Shown here: positions 41,517 to 47,623 of the stretch, one piece after another
Numbering within the stretch: position 1 is the stretch's first letter
Layout: each line of letters starts with the position of its first letter
Origin: Alistipes sp.
Lineage (GTDB): Bacteria > Bacteroidota > Bacteroidia > Bacteroidales > Rikenellaceae
NCBI GenBank assembly: GCA_021204515.1
Contig: JAJPZH010000033.1
Span: 1 to 47,623, forward strand
Direction: 5' to 3'
DNA length: 47,623 bases
Notes under the pieces: model-generated
Database searches by the model: none
Told to the model about the DNA's origin: nothing
The model's input: the letters and a program-made list of their open reading frames with translations, nothing else
Made by a program: the position numbers and the translations under genes

Positions 41517-43771
41517 TGCCCCTCTATGCCGACATAGTTCTGCCGCTGGCGCAGCCCGCCTATACGTTCGCCGTGCCTGAAGGGATGCGCGTGGCGGAGG
41601 GGACGGCCGTAGCCGTGCAGTTCGGACCCCGCAAATTCTACACGGGCGTCGTTTGGCGGGTGCATGACCGTCGTCCGCCGTTCAGAACAATCAAACCCAT
41701 ACAGCGCGTATTGTACGACGCGCCCCTGCTCTCGGCGCAGCAAAAGGCGCTCTGGGAGTGGATCGCCGCGTACTACATGTGTTCGGCGGGCGAGGTGATG
41801 CGCGTGGCGCTGCCGTCGCTGATGAAGCCTTCGGGCGACACCGAGGAGGAGTTCGCCGAAGACGAGTTCCGCCCCCGCACGGAGTGCTACGTGGCGCTGG
41901 CGCGGGAGCTGCACGACGAAGGGCGTCTGCACGAGGTCTTCGAGAAGCTCGTGCGGCGCGCGCCCAAGCAGTACGAAGCCCTGCTGGAAATCGCGTCGGC
42001 GGGGGACGAGACCCGGATTTCGACGGGCGAGGTGGCCCGCCGCCTGCTGCGGGCAGACTATGCCGTGCTGCATGCGCTGGAGCGCAAGGGGCATATCGTC
42101 TGCACGGAGCGCGAACGCACCGTCGAGCGGGGCGGCTCGGCGTTCCGGCTGCCCGAACTGACCGCGCCGCAGCGCGAAGCGCTCGGTTCGCTGCGGGAGC
42201 AGTTCGCCGAAAAGCCTGCGGCGCTGCTGCACGGCGTGACGGGGTCGGGGAAGACCGAGATTTACATACACCTGATCGCCGAAGTGCTGGCGCGGGGCGG
42301 CGACGTGCTGCTGCTCGTGCCCGAAATCGCCCTTACGGCGCAGCTGATCGAGCGCATGGAGCGCATCTTCGGCAGCCGCGTGACTCCCTATCATTCGAAA
42401 CTTACGAACCGCCGCCGCACGGAGACCTACCTGCGGCTGAACCGTTCCCAAGGGGGCGAGTTCGTCGTCGGCGTGCGGTCGTCGATATTTCTGCCGCTCA
42501 GGCATCTGCAGCTGATAATCGTGGACGAGGAGCACGACGCCAGCTACAAGCAGGCCGATCCTGCGCCCCGCTACAACGCCCGCGACTGCGCCGTGGTGAT
42601 GGCCCGCCTGTGGGGCGGCCGCACGCTGCTGGGGAGCGCCACGCCGTCGCTCGAAACGTGGCTCAACGCCGAGGGCGGGAAGTACGGCCGCGCCGTGCTG
42701 GCGGAGCGTTACGGCGACGCCCGGCCGCCCGAAATATTGGTTTCGGATACGATTCGCGCCGCCAAGCGCGGCGAGCGGCATGCGCATTTCAACAAACTGC
42801 TGCTGGACAAGATGGAAGAGGCGCTCGGACGGGGCGAGCAGGTGATGCTGTTCCAGAACCGCCGCGGATTCGCGCCCTACGTCGAGTGTGCGGAGTGCGG
42901 GTGGACGGCTCGCTGTCCGCACTGCAACGTGACGCTGACCTACCACAAGGGCGGCGCCAGACTCGTCTGCCACTACTGCGGTTACACGGCTCCTGTGCCG
43001 GCGAAGTGTCCTTCGTGCAAGGTGACCGACGTGCTGCCGCGGGGATTCGGCACGGAGAAGGTCGAGGAGGAGATCGCCCGGCTCTTCCCCGAAGCCCGCG
43101 TCGCCCGGCTGGACCGCGACAGCGTGACCTCCGAGCGGGCGTTCAACGCCATAATCTCCGATTTCGAAGCCCGCAAGACCGATATTCTGGTCGGGACGCA
43201 GATGATTACGAAGGGATTCGACTTCGGCGGCGTGTCGCTGGTGGGGATTCTCAATGCCGACAACCTGCTGAACAACCCCGATTTCAGGGCCGCGGAGCGG
43301 GCCTTTCAGTTGATGCTGCAGGTCGCCGGACGCGCCGGACGCCGCTCGGACGGCGGTGAGGTGGTGATTCAGACCTCCGAGCCGGGGCATCCCGTGATCC
43401 GGCAGGTCGTGGCGGGCGATTTCGCCGGGATGGCCCGCACGCAGCTCTCCGAACGCGAAGCGTTCTTCTATCCGCCCTATGCGCGGCTGACCTCGCTGAC
43501 GCTGCGCCACCGCGACGTCGCGCTGCTGCGCCGCGGCGTCACGGAGCTGGCGGCGCGCCTGCGCGTCAGGTTCGGCCGCCGCGTGCTGGGGCCGATGACG
43601 CCCCCGGTGGACCGCATCCGCGGCGAGTATCTCGCGGGGCTGCTGCTCAAGATCGAAAGCGGCGCGTCGTCGGCCAAAGCCCGCTCACTGCTGGCCGCCG
43701 AGCTGAAGGCGTTCGCCGAAAATCCCGAATTCAAAACGATAACCGTCGTCTGCAATGTCGATCCTCAGTGA
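41516..43771 (+). CDS. priA: Primosomal replication restart helicase PriA
   Basis: A 751-residue DNA helicase that reloads DnaB at stalled forks. The N-terminal DNA-binding domain covers about 1-110. Walker A is GVTGSGKTE with Lys246; DEEHD is the Walker B motif. The zinc cysteines lie in CAECGWTARCPHCN and VCHYCGYTAPVPAKCPSC. The helicase C-terminal region has VGTQMITKGFDFGGVSLVGI and QVAGRAGR, and PriA C-terminal sequence follows. It overlaps yitT by one base and comF by 17 bases, so the three form a tight operon. dnaB, its functional partner, lies just downstream under its own promoter. Confidence 0.96.
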   Translation: MPLYADIVLPLAQPAYTFAVPEGMRVAEGTAVAVQFGPRKFYTGVVWRVHDRRPPFRTIKPIQRVLYDAPLLSAQQKALWEWIAAYYMCSAGEVMRVALPSLMKPSGDTEEEFAEDEFRPRTECYVALARELHDEGRLHEVFEKLVRRAPKQYEALLEIASAGDETRISTGEVARRLLRADYAVLHALERKGHIVCTERERTVERGGSAFRLPELTAPQREALGSLREQFAEKPAALLHGVTGSGKTEIYIHLIAEVLARGGDVLLLVPEIALTAQLIERMERIFGSRVTPYHSKLTNRRRTETYLRLNRSQGGEFVVGVRSSIFLPLRHLQLIIVDEEHDASYKQADPAPRYNARDCAVVMARLWGGRTLLGSATPSLETWLNAEGGKYGRAVLAERYGDARPPEILVSDTIRAAKRGERHAHFNKLLLDKMEEALGRGEQVMLFQNRRGFAPYVECAECGWTARCPHCNVTLTYHKGGARLVCHYCGYTAPVPAKCPSCKVTDVLPRGFGTEKVEEEIARLFPEARVARLDRDSVTSERAFNAIISDFEARKTDILVGTQMITKGFDFGGVSLVGILNADNLLNNPDFRAAERAFQLMLQVAGRAGRRSDGGEVVIQTSEPGHPVIRQVVAGDFAGMARTQLSEREAFFYPPYARLTSLTLRHRDVALLRRGVTELAARLRVRFGRRVLGPMTPPVDRIRGEYLAGLLLKIESGASSAKARSLLAAELKAFAENPEFKTITVVCNVDPQ

Positions 43772-44477
43772 CCTGCTGCGCGACGTCGCGGCGCTCTTCT
43801 TTCCGCCGCGCTGCCCTGTCTGCGGCGCTCCGCTCGCGCAGGGCGAACGCACGGTGTGCACGCTGTGCCGCACGACGGCGCCCCTGACGGGGTTCTGGCG
43901 CGAGGCGGACAATCCCCTGCTGTCGAAGTGCCGGGACATGCTGCCCGTCGAGCGGGCTTCGGGGTTTCTCTACTACATCCACGGAAGCGGGTGGCGGGAG
44001 CTGATCCGCGGATTCAAATACCGCGGAGCATGGCGCACGGCCCGCGCGATGGGCGAGTGGTACGGCCGCTGTCTGAAGGAGAGCGGGCTGTACGACGGCG
44101 TGGAGGTGGTCGTACCCCTGCCGCTGCACCCCGTCAAGCGGTGCCGGAGGGGGTACAACCAGTCGGAGTACATCGCCGAGGGGATCGCTTCGCAGCTGGG
44201 TGCGGAGGTGGACCGCCGGAGCGTCCGCCGCAAACGCAATACGGAGAGTCAGGCCCTCAAGCCGCGGCGCGAGCGCGCCCGTAACGTGGACGAGGCTTTC
44301 GCGGTGCGCCGTCCCGAACGGCTCGAAGGGCGGCACGTCCTGCTGGTGGACGACGTCTTCACGACGGGCAGCACGATGCTGTCGTGCGCCGGGGAGATAC
44401 TGCGTGCCGCGCCCGGCTGCCGGATCAGCATCGCGGCGCTCGCCGTTTCGCGGCGGGAGCTGGGGGTGAGGGAGTGA
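43755..44477 (+). CDS. comF: ComF-family phosphoribosyltransferase-like protein
   Basis: A 240-residue ComF-type protein. The N-terminal zinc finger is CPVCGAP with CTLC (residues 20-38). The phosphoribosyltransferase-like domain has VVPLPLHPVKRCRRGYNQSEYIA and the PRPP loop VLLVDDVFTTGSTM. In naturally competent bacteria ComF helps move incoming single-stranded DNA. In Bacteroidetes it is often kept without proven competence. It starts 17 bases inside priA, in another frame, a typical sign of translational coupling. Confidence 0.92.
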   Translation: MSILSDLLRDVAALFFPPRCPVCGAPLAQGERTVCTLCRTTAPLTGFWREADNPLLSKCRDMLPVERASGFLYYIHGSGWRELIRGFKYRGAWRTARAMGEWYGRCLKESGLYDGVEVVVPLPLHPVKRCRRGYNQSEYIAEGIASQLGAEVDRRSVRRKRNTESQALKPRRERARNVDEAFAVRRPERLEGRHVLLVDDVFTTGSTMLSCAGEILRAAPGCRISIAALAVSRRELGVRE

Positions 44478-44537
44478 AGTTCCGGAATTTATTTTTCGAC
44501 AGTCCGGTAGTTCCCGTCGTGCGGAGCCTCCGGGCTT

Positions 44538-44560
44538 AAACTATGTTATAAACATAGTTT
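44538..44560. repeat. AT-rich perfect palindrome between comF and dnaB
   Basis: AAACTATGTT (44538-44547) and AACATAGTTT (44551-44560) form a 10-bp stem with a 3-nt loop. It lies 26 bp before the dnaB -33 element. It could end the comF transcript, though only two T follow the stem, or bind a regulator. The GC content is far below the neighbouring sequence. Confidence 0.65.
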
Positions 44561-44585
44561 TCGACAGAATATCCCGTGAAGGCGT

Positions 44586-44616
44586 TTTGAATTCTCCCGG
44601 CTTATTGCTACTTTTG
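44586..44616 (+). promoter_or_regulatory. Promoter of dnaB
   Basis: TTTG (44586-44589), 19 nt, then TACTTTTG (44609-44616), a complete match to the Bacteroidetes consensus. The dnaB ATG is at 44640, 24 bp after the -7 box. Confidence 0.82.
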
Positions 44617-44639
44617 GACTCTGAACGAAAGAGTATATC

Positions 44640-46205
44640 ATGGCTAAAGATTATAACCCCTCCCAACGCAACAGGGAGGCATTCGAGGCGCTGACCGACA
44701 CCGCCGGCAACGTGCCCCCGCAGGCGGTCGAACTGGAGGAAGCCGTGCTCGGCGCGCTGATGCTGGAAAAGGACAGCATTATCGCCGTGCAGGAGTACGT
44801 CACGCCCGACGCTTTTTACACCGAGGAACACCGCACGATCTACCGCGCGATCGAGGAGCTTTCGATGGAGCTTAAACCGATCGACCTCTATACCGTCACC
44901 GAGCGGCTGAAAGCCAAAAAGGAGCTTAAGAAGGTGGGCGGCGCGTCGTATCTGGCGCAACTGACGCAGAAGGTCGGTTCGGCCGCAAACGTCGAATTCC
45001 ACGCCAAAATCATCGCCCAGAAGTACGTGCAGCGCGAGCTGATCCGCTCGGCGACCGAGATTCAGAAGCGGTCGTACGACGAATCGACCGACGTGACGGA
45101 GCTGATCGGGTATGCCGAGGGCGAGATATTCAAGGTCGCAGAAGGGCACGTCAAGCGGTCGGTGCAGGCGTCGAAGGATATTCTGGCCCGCGCGCTGATG
45201 CAGATCGAGGAGGCGTCGAAGAATACGAGCGCCTTCAACGGCGTGCCGTCGGGCTTCATGGCCATCGACCGCGTGACGCTGGGCTGGCAGCTCTCGGACC
45301 TGATCATCATCGCCGCACGCCCTTCGATGGGCAAGACGGCGTTCGTGCTCTCGATGGCCCGCAACATGGCGGTCGATCACGAGCAGGGCGTGGCGTTCTT
45401 CTCGCTCGAAATGTCCGCCGTACAGCTGATGATGCGTCTGATTATCGCTGAGACGGGACTGAGCGGAAACGACGTCAAGTCGGGCCGTCTGACACCCGAA
45501 CAGTGGCGGCATCTGGAGTCGGCGACCAAGCCGCTGGGCAGCGCGCCGCTCTTTATCGACGACACGCCGGCGCTTTCGGTCTTCGAGTTCCGTTCGAAGG
45601 CCCGCCGTCTGAAGATACACCACGACATCAAGATCATCATCATCGACTACCTCCAGCTGATGACCGGCAATCAGGATTCGAAGGGAAACCGCGAGCAGGA
45701 GGTGGCCTTTATTTCGCGTACGCTCAAGGCGATCGCCAAGGAGCTGAACGTGCCGATGATCGCGCTGTCGCAGCTGAGCCGTGCGACCGAGATGCGCGGC
45801 GGCTCGAAGCGCCCCCAGCTCTCGGACCTCCGCGAGTCGGGAGCTATCGAGCAGGACGCCGACATCGTGGCCTTCATCCACCGTCCGGAGTATTACGGCA
45901 TCAATCAGGACGAGAACGGCATGCCGACGGCGGGTATGGCCGAAATCATCCTCGCCAAGCACCGTAACGGCGCCGTGTGCGACGTGAACCTGCGCTTCCT
46001 GAAAGAGCAGGCGCGTTTCGCCGACGTGGACGACACGATGCTGCCGCCGTCGCAGGCGGCCGACAGCCAGCAGGCTTACGACGATTATGCCAGCGGTTCG
46101 AACTCCGGGCCGGGAGCCGGAATCGGCGGCGGACTGGGCGCGGGAATCGGCGGCGGGGAGTTCGACCCCAATCCGCCCGCGCTGAACGACGAGGCGCCGT
46201 TTTAA
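44640..46205 (+). CDS. dnaB: Replicative DNA helicase DnaB
   Basis: A 521-residue hexameric helicase. The N-terminal primase-binding domain covers about 20-125 (PPQAVELEEAVLGALMLE), then a linker and RecA-like domain with Walker A ARPSMGKTAF (Lys232), IIIIDYLQLM and SQLSRATEMRGGSKRPQLSDLRESGAIEQDAD. The C terminus is a Gly/Ser-rich tail from about residue 485 (SGSNSGPGAGIGGGLGAGIGGG) that ends in DEAPF. An intrinsically disordered Gly-rich linker ending in an acidic Pro-Phe tip is also the design of single-stranded DNA-binding protein. Its stop codon lies inside a set of imperfect 14-17-bp repeats. Confidence 0.96.
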   Translation: MAKDYNPSQRNREAFEALTDTAGNVPPQAVELEEAVLGALMLEKDSIIAVQEYVTPDAFYTEEHRTIYRAIEELSMELKPIDLYTVTERLKAKKELKKVGGASYLAQLTQKVGSAANVEFHAKIIAQKYVQRELIRSATEIQKRSYDESTDVTELIGYAEGEIFKVAEGHVKRSVQASKDILARALMQIEEASKNTSAFNGVPSGFMAIDRVTLGWQLSDLIIIAARPSMGKTAFVLSMARNMAVDHEQGVAFFSLEMSAVQLMMRLIIAETGLSGNDVKSGRLTPEQWRHLESATKPLGSAPLFIDDTPALSVFEFRSKARRLKIHHDIKIIIIDYLQLMTGNQDSKGNREQEVAFISRTLKAIAKELNVPMIALSQLSRATEMRGGSKRPQLSDLRESGAIEQDADIVAFIHRPEYYGINQDENGMPTAGMAEIILAKHRNGAVCDVNLRFLKEQARFADVDDTMLPPSQAADSQQAYDDYASGSNSGPGAGIGGGLGAGIGGGEFDPNPPALNDEAPF

Positions 46206-46385
46206 AGGCACCGTTTTGGAGGGGCGTCGTTTTAGAAGGGAGTGCCTTTTTGGAGGGATGCTGCGGCCGGAGCGGAAGGTGCGGCCGATGCGGCCGGAGA
46301 AGTCGATGCGGTCGATGCAGGTAATGCGGCCGACCGTGAAAGAGGTAGGTAACAGAATGGTTAACTGATAATATTTTTCCGATAA
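46206..46385 (+). repeat. Imperfect short repeats and low-complexity spacer between dnaB and comM
   Basis: Starting inside dnaB, CGTTTTAAAGG (46198), CGTTTTGGAGGG (46212), CGTTTTAGAAGGG (46228) and CTTTTTGGAGGG (46246) recur every 14-17 bp. Then GATGCGG or GTGCGGCC-like hexamers recur through about 46340. The second part could code in one frame for MLRPERKVRPMRPEKSM and a total of 36 residues (46258 to a TGA), but this has no family match. GGAGGG directly abuts that ATG. No hairpin terminator of dnaB was seen. Confidence 0.6.
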
Positions 46386-47623
46386 ATGTTTGTCCGGACC
46401 TATGCAGGAGCGATCGTGGGAATCGATGCCGCGGCGGTGACCGTCGAGGTCAATATCGCCGGCGGCGGGCTGGGGATGTACCTCGTGGGGCTGCCGGACA
46501 GCGCCGTGAAGGAGAGCGAGCAGCGCATACGTGCGGCGTTCGAGAACTCCGGGGAACGGATGTCGGGCCGCAAGGTGGTCGTGAGTCTGGCTCCGGCCGA
46601 TCTGCGCAAGGAGGGCGCGTCGTTCGACCTGCCGATAGCCGTCGGGATTCTCGCGGCGATGTCGCGGGTGAACGCCGAAACGCTTGCCGGGACGATGTTC
46701 GCGGGCGAATTGTCGCTGGACGGGACGCTGAAACCCGTGCGGGGCGTACTGCCGATGGCCGTGCGCGCCCGGAACGAGGGATTGCGGCGGCTGGTGCTGC
46801 CGGCGGCGAATGCCGCGGAGGCGGCCGTGGTCGAAGGCGTCGAGGTGATCGGGGCCGGAAGCCTGAAGGAGGTGATCGGACTGCTGAACGGCGAACGGGA
46901 GATGACGCCGGCGGTGCCTGCGGACGGGGTGCCGTTCGGGGCGGAGGCGGGCCGTTATGAAGAGGATTTTGCCGATGTGAAGGGCCAGACGCATGTGAAG
47001 CGTGCGCTGGAGATAGCCGCCGCGGGCGGTCATAACGTGCTGATGATCGGGGCGCCGGGTTCGGGCAAGACGATGCTGGCCCGCAGGATGCCGACCATTC
47101 TGCCGCCGCTGTCGCGCGAAGAGGCGCTGGAGACGACCAAAATATACTCTGTGGCCGGAAATACGGTGACGGGCGGTTTGATGGCGCGGCGGCCTTACAG
47201 GGCGCCGCACCATACGATTTCGCAGGCGGCGCTGATCGGCGGAGGGCAGTCGCCGCGCCCCGGCGAGGTGTCGCTGGCCCACAACGGGGTGCTGTTTCTC
47301 GACGAGCTGCCCGAATTCGGGCGCAGTGTGCTGGAGGTGCTGAGGCAACCGCTGGAGGAGAAGAAGGTGACCGTTTCGCGGGCGAAATACAGCGTGGAAT
47401 ATCCCGCCAACTTTACGCTGGTGGCGGCGATGAACCCCTGTCCGTGCGGCTATTACAACCATCCGGCGAAGGAGTGCGTCTGTTCGCCGGGATCGGTGCA
47501 CCGCTATATGAGCCGGATTTCGGGACCGCTGATGGACCGGATCGACCTGCATGTGGAGGTGACGCCCGTGCCGGCGGCCGAACTTTCGGCGGCGGCGCCC
47601 GGCGAGCCGAGCGCCGCGGTCCG
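46386..47623 (+). CDS. comM: ComM/YifB-family Mg-chelatase-like AAA+ ATPase, 5' part
   Basis: The right edge cuts this gene after about 412 codons; the family is about 510. The N-terminal lon-protease-like fold (1-180) starts [27 protein letters not shown] and contains [20 protein letters not shown] and [10 protein letters not shown]. The AAA+ part has Walker [11 protein letters not shown] (about 222-231), [32 protein letters not shown] as Walker B and [12 protein letters not shown] with zinc-like cysteines. ComM is a branch-migration helicase in natural transformation in Vibrio and Haemophilus. The ATG at 46386 begins the conserved start. No clear promoter is seen, but GATAATATTTT at 46368 is AT-rich. 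Confidence 0.93.
   Translation, partial: MFVRTYAGAIVGIDAAAVTVEVNIAGGGLGMYLVGLPDSAVKESEQRIRAAFENSGERMSGRKVVVSLAPADLRKEGASFDLPIAVGILAAMSRVNAETLAGTMFAGELSLDGTLKPVRGVLPMAVRARNEGLRRLVLPAANAAEAAVVEGVEVIGAGSLKEVIGLLNGEREMTPAVPADGVPFGAEAGRYEEDFADVKGQTHVKRALEIAAAGGHNVLMIGAPGSGKTMLARRMPTILPPLSREEALETTKIYSVAGNTVTGGLMARRPYRAPHHTISQAALIGGGQSPRPGEVSLAHNGVLFLDELPEFGRSVLEVLRQPLEEKKVTVSRAKYSVEYPANFTLVAAMNPCPCGYYNHPAKECVCSPGSVHRYMSRISGPLMDRIDLHVEVTPVPAAELSAAAPGEPSAAV

Noticed and set aside
46258..46368. Small ORF of 36 codons between dnaB and comM
   Set aside because: Start abuts GGAGGG with no spacing, the protein is a product of the repeat stretch, and no homology is recognisable.
1..47623. CRISPR array, prophage, insertion sequence or integrative element
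   Set aside because: No regularly spaced repeats, transposase, integrase or phage structural genes were seen; the tRNA-Leu 3' end has no visible repeat copy marking an attachment site.

Overview
The window looks like a chromosomal segment of a high-GC gut Bacteroidales bacterium, most like Alistipes (Rikenellaceae). The evidence is a SusC/SusD pair, an ECF sigma/FecR pair, Bacteroidetes-type promoters (TTTG or TTGN, about 19-20 nt, then TAnnTTTG), S46 and S41 peptidases, few Shine-Dalgarno sequences, and strongly GC-biased third codon positions. The genus is an inference. No phage, insertion sequence, rRNA operon or CRISPR array was seen.

Layout. (a) 1-6355: L-rhamnose catabolism. A divergent AraC-type regulator, cut by the left edge, faces rhaB-rhaA-rhaT-rhaD-fucO, which ends in a strong terminator. 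(b) 6424-21581: a polysaccharide-utilization locus. On the minus strand are an amber-interrupted DUF1080 gene and an ECF sigma factor. Divergently come FecR anti-sigma, SusC with an STN signalling domain, SusD, a GH18 lipoprotein, a DUF1735/LamG lipoprotein, two serine-type sulfatases and a GH123-like lipoprotein. The set suggests capture of a host glycan, possibly one carrying sulfated beta-GalNAc. (c) 21762-31456: minus-strand genes: tRNA-Leu(GAG), S41 and S46 peptidases, maf, an FAH-family protein, a GNAT, a DUF3784 protein, lpxB, trmD, an FkbM methyltransferase and an MBL hydrolase. (d) 31615-47623: plus-strand genes: an esterase, an unknown lipoprotein, rlmD, a glyoxalase-fold remnant, a SIMPL protein, cdd, an RluA-family synthase, dtd, a nuclease lipoprotein, a radical SAM protein, yitT-priA-comF, dnaB and the start of comM.

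The most unusual signals are in (a) and (b). Two transcription regulators, the AraC protein and the PUL sigma factor, each carry the same 15-mer, CGAGGGGGGGGGAAA, in frame. Such G9 tracts could slip and act as on/off switches. In the same PUL, susD carries a perfect 212-bp tandem duplication that shifts its frame near the C terminus, and the DUF1080 gene has one in-frame TAG. Together they suggest a glycan-capture locus that is phase-variable or decaying. Smaller points of interest are an SSB-like acidic Pro-Phe tip on DnaB, an Arg in the S46 peptidase that predicts Asp/Glu specificity, a Pro/Gly-rich insertion in the FAH-family protein, and an unrecognised lipoprotein with a C-terminal membrane segment.
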